11,584 bases of DNA, from assembly GCA_002353275.1 (NCBI GenBank), contig DEJH01000001.1:1-11584 (forward strand), written 5' to 3'. Positions 8,135 through 11,584 of this stretch are shown here, one piece after another (within the stretch, counting starts at the first letter, position 1; the number at the start of each line of letters is the position of its first letter). The notes below the pieces were generated by a model. That model was not told the origin of the DNA and did not search any database. It saw only the letters and a program-made list of their open reading frames with translations. The position numbers and the translations under genes are program-made. This stretch comes from Caryophanales bacterium UBA2753 (GTDB lineage: Bacteria > Bacillota_I > Bacilli_A > RFN20 > CAG-826).

Positions 8135-8206
8135 GTGGCGACACTGGTGTACCTTGTTATCATAGTTGTCATTATTATGATCATCGTTTTGGCGATGACC
8201 CGCTAA
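8135..8206 (+). CDS. Small hydrophobic peptide A, candidate type I toxin
   Basis: A GTG start follows the strong ribosome binding site AAAGGAGG (8118-8125) by 9 nt and opens a 23-codon frame ending TAA. Residues 4-21 are almost wholly Val/Ile/Leu/Met, including VIIVVIIMIIVLA (8-20), and the peptide ends with Thr-Arg. This is a single membrane span with a basic end, as in type I toxins such as Ibs or TisB, though I see no direct homology. Its leader pairs with its own 3' end, and a convergent promoter with a terminator-like hairpin lies just past the stop. A longer frame from 8107 in another phase has no such supports. A regulatory or membrane-damaging role is inferred. Not matched to any named family. 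Confidence 0.6.
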   Translation: MATLVYLVIIVVIIMIIVLAMTR

Positions 8207-8248
8207 TAAAAAAGGGGCACTCGAGAGTGTTACTCGGGTGTCTCCAAA
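8207..8248 (-). ncRNA. Candidate antisense RNA to peptide A (type I antitoxin)
   Basis: On the - strand, TTGGTC (8278-8283) and TATATA (8255-8260) are 17 nt apart, placing a start near 8248. The RNA would run through a hairpin (arms 8233-8244 and 8214-8225, loop 8226-8232) into T6 just beside the peptide A stop codon, giving about 42 nt. It would be fully complementary to the toxin message 3' region. Caution: three G-T wobbles that hold this stem on the + strand become A-C mismatches on the - strand, so the stem is weaker as a - strand terminator. Ends are estimates. Confidence 0.42.
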
Positions 8249-8286
8249 CACAACTATATATTAACACACTCCCCTCGGACCAACAA

Positions 8287-8297
8287 GGTCCCTCCTC
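8287..8297 (+). promoter_or_regulatory. Anti-ribosome-binding-site segment of locus A
   Basis: GGTCCCTCCTC is complementary to the locus A ribosome binding site (8122-8133, one bulge). It also closes a small hairpin, GGACC/GGTCC at 8277-8281 and 8287-8291. The -35 of the convergent antisense promoter lies inside the same stretch, so regulatory pairing and antisense expression share bases. Confidence 0.5.
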
Positions 8298-8340
8298 AAA
8301 ATGTGGGGGGGAGGAAGATGGCTAACGGTAAGATCCAAGG

Positions 8341-8364
8341 CCCTCTTGCTAGATAGAAAGGGGA
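8341..8364 (+). promoter_or_regulatory. Locus B leader and masked ribosome binding site
   Basis: Bases 8341-8363, including the ribosome binding site AAAGGGG, pair with 8493-8509. All 17 bases of the 3' segment are Watson-Crick paired, interrupted only by two small bulges on the leader side (about 2 and 4 nt). The ribosome binding site is thus fully occluded in a full-length transcript. No clear separate + strand promoter was found, so locus B may be read from locus A. Confidence 0.6.
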
Positions 8365-8368
8365 TAGT

Positions 8369-8428
8369 ATGTTAGTAAAATACTAGCTGACATTGTTTAT
8401 TATACTAGTCGCCGTCAAACGTGACTAG
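8369..8428 (+). pseudogene. Small hydrophobic peptide B with internal amber codon, candidate disrupted type I toxin
   Basis: An ATG lies 4 nt after AAAGGGG (8358-8364). The frame reads MLVKY, then TAG at 8384-8386, then continues in phase as LTLFIILVAVKRD to a second TAG at 8426-8428. Without the first amber this would be a 19-residue hydrophobic peptide with a basic C-terminus, matching peptides A and C in size and character. The surrounding RNA parts (leader-tail pairing, antisense promoter, hairpin) are intact and the best formed of the three loci. A nonsense mutation, amber readthrough or a sequencing error could each explain the stop. The +2 frame gives a less hydrophobic peptide without a start codon. 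Confidence 0.45.
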
Positions 8429-8429
8429 A

Positions 8430-8471
8430 TAATAAAAAGGTGGTAAGGCGTGCTACCTTACCATCCGACAC
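8430..8471 (-). ncRNA. Candidate antisense RNA to peptide B (type I antitoxin)
   Basis: This is the clearest of the antisense candidates. On the - strand TTGCTA (8501-8506) is spaced exactly 17 nt from a perfect TATAAT (8478-8483) that also carries an extended TGC, so RNA should start near 8471. A hairpin follows (arms 8456-8465 and 8439-8448, loop of 7), with 8 uninterrupted pairs next to the loop, then TTTTTATTAT. The product would be about 42 nt and complementary to the message just after the peptide stop. No protein is encoded in it. Confidence 0.6.
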
Positions 8472-8477
8472 AATGAC

Positions 8478-8506
8478 ATTATAGCACCAACCCCCCTTTC
8501 TAGCAA
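8478..8506 (-). promoter_or_regulatory. Antisense promoter of locus B
   Basis: TTGCTA, 17 nt, then TATAAT preceded by TGC (extended -10), reading toward lower coordinates. Its -35 is embedded in the segment that masks the locus B ribosome binding site. Confidence 0.65.
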
Positions 8507-8510
8507 GGGT

Positions 8511-8661
8511 CCTCCCCCAATAACGAATGATTCTTGGACTGACAGAGATAAGTCAATAAAACTTGGTGAATTGATAAACCAGTAATTATCAATAATTAAG
8601 CTAATAGAATCGATTTGCCATTTGGTTGATTTTTGGCTTAGAAAGTGACAAAAGATACTTC
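8511..8661. other. Intergenic stretch before the rpsF promoter, no gene found
   Basis: No convincing frame or RNA gene was seen. One perfect hairpin is present: ATTGATAA (8570-8577) with TTATCAAT (8586-8593) around an 8-nt loop, without a T-run. It might limit read-through from locus B into the ribosomal operon, but that is a guess. Confidence 0.4.
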
Positions 8662-8690
8662 TTTACAACATTTGGAGCGATATGTATAAT
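8662..8690 (+). promoter_or_regulatory. Promoter of rpsF-ssb-rpsR
   Basis: TTTACA (8662-8667) and TATAAT (8685-8690) are separated by 17 nt, near the housekeeping sigma consensus. RNA should start near 8697, leaving a leader of about 69 nt before rpsF. Confidence 0.85.
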
Positions 8691-8696
8691 ACATAT

Positions 8697-8757
8697 GCTA
8701 AAAATTAGCAAACTCTGCTGTTACTTAAAGATAACAGCCATTAGACCAAAGAGGAGG
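8697..8757 (+). promoter_or_regulatory. Structured rpsF leader
   Basis: The leader holds two hairpins: GCTAA/TTAGC around AAA (8697-8709), and a perfect 7-bp stem GCTGTTA/TAACAGC (8717-8723 and 8732-8738) with an 8-nt loop. GAGGAGG (8751-8757) follows, 8 nt before the ATG. An S6:S18-binding leader is known upstream of rpsF in many bacteria, but I could not identify its conserved CCG bulge, so autoregulation is only suggested. Confidence 0.35.
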
Positions 8758-8765
8758 TAAAAGAA

Positions 8766-9056
8766 ATGCGCAAATACGAAATTATGTACATTTTGAAAGC
8801 CGATTTAGAAGAAGCGACTCGTAAAGAAGTCATGGAAAAACTCGCTAGTATCATCACCGATAATGGCGGTAAGGTTGAAAACACCGATGAATCCATGGGT
8901 TTAAGAGAACTCGCTTATCCTATTAAGGAACAAACCAAAGGCTACTATGTTGTACTCAAAGCTAGTATGGACAACGTTGCAATCAATGAATTCAATCGTT
9001 TAGTTCGTATTAATCCAAGTGTCTTACGTCATTTAATTGTTGTAGAACACAAATAG
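8766..9056 (+). CDS. rpsF: 30S ribosomal protein S6
   Basis: Component of the small-subunit platform that binds 16S rRNA together with S18. The 96 residues begin MRKYEIMYILKADLEE and contain LRELAYPIKEQTKGYYVVLKA-type strands (about 46-66) and the RINPSVLRHLIV segment (81-92), all standard for S6. A very strong GAGGAGG ribosome binding site sets the start. First gene of the conserved rpsF-ssb-rpsR operon, consistent with S6 and S18 being made together. Confidence 0.97.
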   Translation: MRKYEIMYILKADLEEATRKEVMEKLASIITDNGGKVENTDESMGLRELAYPIKEQTKGYYVVLKASMDNVAINEFNRLVRINPSVLRHLIVVEHK

Positions 9057-9069
9057 GAGGTAATCATTT

Positions 9070-9492
9070 ATGATTAATCGTGTAGTTTTGGTAGGTAGAT
9101 TAACCAGAGACCCAGAATTAAGAAATAGCGGCAGTATCGCTGTGTTCACTGTTGCGGTTGATAACCTTGGAAAAGAAAAATCTACAAGCTTTATTCCATG
9201 TGTTGTCCTTAACGCCACAAGAGCAGAAACAGTTGGTAAATACGCTAAAAAAGGTTTATTAGTAGGTATTGAAGGTCGTCTTAATCAAAGAAGCTTTACT
9301 AGACAAGATGGATCAAAAGGTAGTGTCCTTGAAGTCATTTGTGACTCCGTTCAATTCTTAGAAAGAAGAGAAGGAAACACCACAAACGAAGAAATGGATA
9401 TTCCACCATTTGATGATATGAACCAAACTAGTGAAGAAGATAGCAAAAATCTCGATAGCATTGAGATTACTGATGACGATCTCCCATTCTAG
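9070..9492 (+). CDS. ssb: Single-stranded DNA-binding protein
   Basis: Coats single-stranded DNA in replication, recombination and repair and recruits partner enzymes through its tail. The 140 residues start MINRVVLVGRLTRDPELR and form an OB fold to about 108. A flexible acidic linker follows, then the terminal DDDLPF that docks partner proteins. The position that is usually Trp in the WxxTAE stretch is Leu here (VLNATRAE, about 46-53), a conservative loss of one DNA-stacking aromatic. AGGAGG precedes the ATG, 13 nt after the rpsF stop. Its place between rpsF and rpsR marks it as the housekeeping copy. Confidence 0.96.
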   Translation: MINRVVLVGRLTRDPELRNSGSIAVFTVAVDNLGKEKSTSFIPCVVLNATRAETVGKYAKKGLLVGIEGRLNQRSFTRQDGSKGSVLEVICDSVQFLERREGNTTNEEMDIPPFDDMNQTSEEDSKNLDSIEITDDDLPF

Positions 9493-9509
9493 AAAGGAAA
9501 TTATTTAAA

Positions 9510-9737
9510 ATGGCATTTAAAAAAGTTAGACCACACAAAAAAGTCTGTTACTTTAAGAAAAATAACATTTCACACATCGATTACAAAGATGTTGAAACAT
9601 TAAAAATGTTCATCGCTTCTAATGGAAAAATTTCTCCACGTAGAACAACTGGAACATGCGCTAAACATCAAAGAGAATTAGCCGTTGCAATTAAGAATGC
9701 AAGATTTATGGCTCTTCTCCCATATGTTGCTGACTAA
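9510..9737 (+). CDS. rpsR: 30S ribosomal protein S18
   Basis: Small-subunit protein that pairs with S6 on the platform. The 75 residues show RPHKKVCYF near the start, IDYKDVETLKMFI in the middle, and the hallmark SPRRTTGTCAKHQRELAVAI followed by ARFMALLPYV. Full length for the family. AAAGGAA lies before the ATG, 17 nt after the ssb stop. Last gene of the operon, followed by a terminator. Confidence 0.97.
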   Translation: MAFKKVRPHKKVCYFKKNNISHIDYKDVETLKMFIASNGKISPRRTTGTCAKHQRELAVAIKNARFMALLPYVAD

Positions 9738-9762
9738 TTGATAGCAAAAAATCAATTCTAAT

Positions 9763-9792
9763 AAGTCGTCCAAAAAAATGGGCGGCTTTTTC
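9763..9792 (+). terminator. Intrinsic terminator of rpsF-ssb-rpsR
   Basis: AAGTCGTCC (9763-9771) pairs with GGGCGGCTT (9780-9788) over 9 positions with two G-T wobbles, around an A-rich loop, followed by TTTC. A second A-T hairpin (AATTGAT/ATCAATT, about 9736-9757) lies just before it. Confidence 0.85.
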
Positions 9793-9816
9793 TATATAAA
9801 TTGCTTTATAAGACAG

Positions 9817-9846
9817 TTGTAAAATTAACAACTTTTTTGATATGAT
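9817..9846 (+). promoter_or_regulatory. Promoter of small-peptide locus C
   Basis: TTGTAA (9817-9822), 18 nt, then TATGAT (9841-9846) preceded by TGA as an extended -10. RNA would begin near 9853, giving a leader of about 74 nt that contains the 5' pairing segment. Confidence 0.5.
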
Positions 9847-9875
9847 AATTAAGACAAAGAAAAGTCATTAAAACT

Positions 9876-9895
9876 CGGAACGGATACGCCTCTTG
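9876..9895 (+). promoter_or_regulatory. Locus C leader pairing with the transcript 3' end
   Basis: Bases 9876-9882 pair with 10052-10058 (7 bp), 9886-9889 with 10047-10050 (one wobble), and 9891-9895 with 10041-10045 (5 bp). They form one interrupted helix of 16 pairs that joins the leader to the 3' end. As in loci A and B, the partner overlaps the region covered by the antisense RNA. Here the ribosome binding site itself (9911-9919) is outside the helix. Confidence 0.5.
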
Positions 9896-9926
9896 AACTA
9901 TAGAAATATAGAAAGGGGGTAATGCC

Positions 9927-10004
9927 ATGGAACCTTTAAAGAAAGCGATTTCTCTAATAGTTCTCTGCTTGTTGCTTTGTTTGCTGATCTTAATCTTCAA
10001 ATAA
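9927..10004 (+). CDS. Small hydrophobic peptide C, candidate type I toxin
   Basis: The ATG lies 7 nt after a very strong ribosome binding site, GAAAGGGGG (9911-9919), and opens 25 codons ending TAA. The N-terminus MEPLKKA is charged, then residues 8-25 form one uninterrupted membrane span, ISLIVLCLLLCLLILIFK, ending in Lys. Size, topology and ribosome binding site match small membrane toxins of type I systems. A convergent antisense promoter and terminator lie at its 3' end. An overlapping ATG at 9922 gives only five codons and is rejected. The peptide has no relatives I can name. It sits between the ribosomal operon terminator and an XRE-hydrolase gene. Confidence 0.68.
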   Translation: MEPLKKAISLIVLCLLLCLLILIFK

Positions 10005-10062
10005 AAAAGAAGCCATTTAACACTTAATTTGCAGCAGTAGTTCAATGGGCTTCCGTTCTTGC
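10001..10062 (-). ncRNA. Candidate antisense RNA to peptide C (type I antitoxin)
   Basis: On the - strand TTCACT (10091-10096), 16 nt, then a perfect TATAAT (10069-10074), place the start near 10062. The RNA ends in a hairpin (arms 10044-10053 and 10009-10017, fully Watson-Crick with one bulge on both strands) followed directly by TTTTTTATTT, which overlaps the peptide C stop codon. About 62 nt. It covers the 3' half of the leader-tail helix, so it could both block and destabilise the toxin message. Confidence 0.58.
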
Positions 10063-10068
10063 AAATTT

Positions 10069-10096
10069 ATTATAGCAAATTCTCATGAAAAGTGAA
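10069..10096 (-). promoter_or_regulatory. Antisense promoter of locus C
   Basis: TTCACT and TATAAT with 16-nt spacing, reading left. It lies only 7 nt before the XRE-hydrolase ATG, so it could interfere with that gene's own leader. Confidence 0.5.
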
Positions 10097-10103
10097 TATA
10101 CAT

Positions 10104-10964
10104 ATGTCTAAAGAAACTATTGGACCAAAAATCAAACAATTTAGAAAGAAAAGAAAACTAACTCAAGATGAATTAGCGGATTCTTTAGGTTACTCGGGAA
10201 AATCAGTTATTTCACATATTGAAAAAGGTGACGCTGATATGACTTATGAGAAAATTCTTCTTCTTTTAAGAACATATATGTTGGATGCCAACGAACTATT
10301 TGAAGTCGAAAGAATTGATCAACAATTAGACGATTGGAAAAAGAAACAAAGAAAAAATAAGAAAGTAGCAGTGTATATTCATGGGTTATATGGATCTACT
10401 AATGAGGTTAACGACTATTCTTTTTTAAAAGATAAATACGATGTTGTAGGGCTTGATTATAAAGACGGGAACCCTTGGGAACTAAAAGAAGCAATAAGAA
10501 ATGAATTTAAAAAATTAGTAGAGGACTATAAAGAAATCATAGTCATCGCAAATTCAATTGGGGCTTTTTATACATACGAATATTTAAGTGATTTTGACAT
10601 TAAACAAGCATTTTTTATCTCACCAATTGCTAGCATGTTTAAAATCGTATTTGATTTGATGATGCAATATCATATTAGTTCTAAAGAACTAGCTGAGAAG
10701 AAAATAATTATGTTAGATAACGGGCAAACCTTATCGTATGAATTTTACAATCATGTTTTAAATTACAAAGATAGTTGGAACATACCAACTGATATTTTAT
10801 ATGGTGAGCACGATGAAATTGTTTATATAGAAAATGTTGCTGATTTTTTAGCAGAGCATCCAAAAGCTAAATTAACAATAAAACAAGGTTCATCCCATTA
10901 TTTCCACACTGAAGAGGAAAAAGGATTCATAAAGTCTTGGATTCTTAATTCTTTACGTCAATAA
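10104..10964 (+). CDS. XRE-family HTH domain fused to an alpha/beta hydrolase
   Basis: A 286-residue two-domain protein. Residues 7-65 are an XRE/Cro-type DNA-binding domain (IKQFRKKRKLTQDELADSLGYSG and onward). A lysine-rich linker (79-87) leads to an alpha/beta hydrolase: strand VAVYIHGLYG (88-97) carrying the oxyanion region, nucleophile Ser151 in ANSIGAF, acid Asp237 in GEHDE, and His265 in GSSHYFH. The triad appears complete, so an esterase or acyl-hydrolase activity coupled to gene control is plausible; substrate and targets are unknown. I chose the ATG at 10104 over a GTG at 10092 because the helix-turn-helix begins right after it; only a weak AAAAGTGA precedes it. It is downstream of locus C and 35 nt before a truncated antitoxin gene. 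Low G+C and context suggest accessory DNA. Confidence 0.72.
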   Translation: MSKETIGPKIKQFRKKRKLTQDELADSLGYSGKSVISHIEKGDADMTYEKILLLLRTYMLDANELFEVERIDQQLDDWKKKQRKNKKVAVYIHGLYGSTNEVNDYSFLKDKYDVVGLDYKDGNPWELKEAIRNEFKKLVEDYKEIIVIANSIGAFYTYEYLSDFDIKQAFFISPIASMFKIVFDLMMQYHISSKELAEKKIIMLDNGQTLSYEFYNHVLNYKDSWNIPTDILYGEHDEIVYIENVADFLAEHPKAKLTIKQGSSHYFHTEEEKGFIKSWILNSLRQ

Positions 10965-10999
10965 GACAACTGAAGTTGGCTAAAAACTTCCATCTGATT

Positions 11000-11191
11000 A
11001 TGAAAGTTACTAATATATCTGTTTTGAGAAGGAATCTCTTTAGTCTTATTGATAATGTCATTGAAAACAATGACTCTATCACTGTGAGCACCAAAAACGG
11101 GAATGTAGTTATTATTTCTGAAACTGAATATAACGCGATGCTAGAAACTATTTATCATAATGTCAAAGAAGACCCCCACATCGATTTTTAA
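11000..11191 (+). pseudogene. Truncated Phd/YefM-family antitoxin
   Basis: The frame from ATG 11000 (63 residues) begins MKVTNISVLRRNLFSLIDNVIE and contains ITVSTKNGNVVIISETEYNAMLETIY (about 27-52). That is the DNA-binding N-terminal domain of YefM-like antitoxins that neutralise YoeB/RelE-type nucleases. Family members usually run to about 80-90 residues with a C-terminal toxin-binding helix. Here the sequence turns into an unrelated tail ending DPHIDF inside the presumed left end of the transposable element, and no toxin gene follows. A longer frame from TTG 10976 adds eight residues without a ribosome binding site, and none is evident before 11000 either. I read it as a remnant cut by the insertion; a solitary short antitoxin remains possible. 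Confidence 0.6.
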
Positions 11192-11218
11192 ATTGATGGA
11201 TACCTCTATAGGTGGGGG
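11173..11218 (+). mobile_element. Left-end hairpin of an IS200/IS605-type element
   Basis: CCCCCAC (11173-11179) pairs with GTGGGGG (11212-11218). Nested inside are CATCGAT/ATTGATG (11179-11185 and 11192-11198, one wobble) and ACCT/AGGT around 11202-11213. IS200/IS605 elements end in imperfect subterminal hairpins and lack inverted repeats, and tnpB starts 128 nt to the right. The exact element end, expected a little left of 11173, cannot be fixed without an empty site. Confidence 0.5.
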
Positions 11219-11281
11219 ATGAATTTGACAAACAATAACACAAAAAAACTATAGATATTGCTATTAATATAGGTGAGATTT

Positions 11282-11290
11282 TGATATAAT
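11282..11290 (+). promoter_or_regulatory. Extended -10 promoter of tnpB
   Basis: TGATATAAT combines a perfect TATAAT with an extended TGn, compensating for the lack of a good -35 at 16-18 nt. A perfect TTGACA also occurs farther upstream (11225-11230), where only a weak -10 follows (TATAGA, 11250-11255). Confidence 0.5.
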
Positions 11291-11303
11291 TAATATGTAA
11301 GAA

Positions 11304-11325
11304 AGATATCAATAAATTGATATCT
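11304..11325. repeat. Perfect 10-bp inverted repeat upstream of tnpB
   Basis: AGATATCAAT and ATTGATATCT flank a 2-nt centre, forming a 22-bp near-continuous palindrome between the promoter and the tnpB start. It could be an operator or, in RNA, a 9-bp hairpin with a TAAA loop that hinders access to the start codon. Confidence 0.7.
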
Positions 11326-11345
11326 AACTTCGATATTTAATGTAT

Positions 11346-11584
11346 ATGAAGCTCATAAAAAGAACCTATCGTTTTCGTCTATATCCTAGCGATTCTCAAA
11401 AAGATTTGATTGAGAAAACTTTAGGTTGCTCTAGGTGGGTCTATAACGAATTTCTTTCTATCTGTAAAAAGGAATATGAAAAAAATCATAATTATAAAAT
11501 CAATAAATATGAACTTATTAAATTACTTCCTGAGTATAAAAAGAAATACCCTTTTTTAAAGGATGTTGATTCTATTGCCTTACA
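11346..11584 (+). CDS. tnpB: TnpB (IS200/IS605-type RNA-guided nuclease), N-terminal part, cut by window edge
   Basis: The 79 visible residues begin MKLIKRTYRFRLYPSDSQ and continue TLGCSRWVYNEFLSICKKEYEK (about 25-46), then LIKLLPEYKKKYPFLKDVDSIALQ. This is the standard N-terminus of TnpB/OrfB proteins, the RNA-guided DNA nucleases of IS200/IS605 elements and relatives of Cas12. The RuvC-like catalytic domain and the guide-RNA region, which lies at the 3' end of such genes, are outside the window. An in-frame ATG at 11340 is an alternative start; neither has a clear ribosome binding site. No tnpA lies between the left-end hairpin and this gene, so the element may be a tnpB-only (IS1341-type) form, unless tnpA is downstream. 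Confidence 0.85.
   Translation, partial: MKLIKRTYRFRLYPSDSQKDLIEKTLGCSRWVYNEFLSICKKEYEKNHNYKINKYELIKLLPEYKKKYPFLKDVDSIAL

Noticed and set aside
8214..8244. Locus A hairpin as a + strand terminator
   Set aside because: No T-run follows it on the + strand; the T-run is on the - strand side.
8054..8251. 65-codon - strand open frame
   Set aside because: It is the reverse of the leader and peptide A region, has low-complexity content and no ribosome binding site.
8107..8325. 72-codon + strand open frame from a TTG
   Set aside because: It overlaps peptide A in another phase, is rich in Gly/His/Cys with no domain, lacks a well-placed ribosome binding site, and runs through the hairpins and pairing segments, which explain the bases better.
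8376..8428. Alternative +2 frame through locus B
   Set aside because: It has an in-frame stop directly upstream, no start codon, and yields a polar, arginine-rich end and not a membrane span.
8717..8738. S6:S18 ribosomal-protein leader motif upstream of rpsF
   Set aside because: The location and a hairpin fit, but the conserved CCG-containing bulge was not found, so it is listed only as a structured leader.
9033..9218. 61-codon - strand open frame
   Set aside because: It is antisense to the 5' part of ssb and the rpsF end, both certain genes.
9806..10045. 79-codon - strand open frame
   Set aside because: It is antisense to locus C; peptide C has a far stronger ribosome binding site and a coherent membrane span.

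Overview
The window looks like a chromosomal segment of a low-GC, anaerobic member of the Bacillota, probably an uncultured gut-type Bacilli/Erysipelotrichia-like lineage. The support is the strong A+T bias, AGGAGG-type ribosome binding sites, the Firmicutes order rpsF-ssb-rpsR, a rubrerythrin for oxygen defence without haem, and genes for taking up and breaking down host or plant sugars. Tryptophan is encoded by TGG throughout, so the standard bacterial code applies and not the mycoplasma code. The lineage is inferred from gene content and style alone.

Left part (1-7962), housekeeping and sugar metabolism. On the + strand are a galactokinase-type GHMP kinase, a rubrerythrin, and a 482-residue GT-B-like protein of unknown function, closely spaced and probably co-transcribed. 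They meet, stop codon against stop codon, a - strand operon of three overlapping genes: an MFS sugar transporter, a cytoplasmic family 2 glycoside hydrolase, and a short-chain dehydrogenase. Together these suggest import of a beta-linked sugar, intracellular hydrolysis and further processing; the galactokinase would fit if galactose is released. An MscS-type channel diverges from the transporter and ends in a clear intrinsic terminator.

Centre (7978-10090), a ribosomal operon flanked by unusual small-RNA loci. rpsF-ssb-rpsR has a near-consensus promoter and a terminator. Just upstream (8074-8510) and just downstream (9817-10096) are three loci of one design that conventional gene calling would miss. 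Each has a strong ribosome binding site followed by a hydrophobic peptide of about 19-25 residues (one interrupted by an amber codon). In each, a 5' leader can pair over a long range with the transcript's own 3' end. Each also has a convergent promoter on the opposite strand that would make a 40-60 nt RNA ending in a hairpin plus T-run just past the peptide stop codon. This is the architecture of type I toxin-antitoxin systems. The three loci share almost no primary sequence, yet each keeps the same pairings. I consider this the most interesting content of the window.

Right part (10104-11584), accessory. An XRE helix-turn-helix domain is fused to an alpha/beta hydrolase. It is followed by a shortened Phd/YefM-type antitoxin gene with no partner toxin, apparently cut by the left end of an IS200/IS605-type element. 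The element's tnpB gene begins at 11346 and runs off the window. A perfect 10-bp inverted repeat sits between an extended -10 promoter and the tnpB start.
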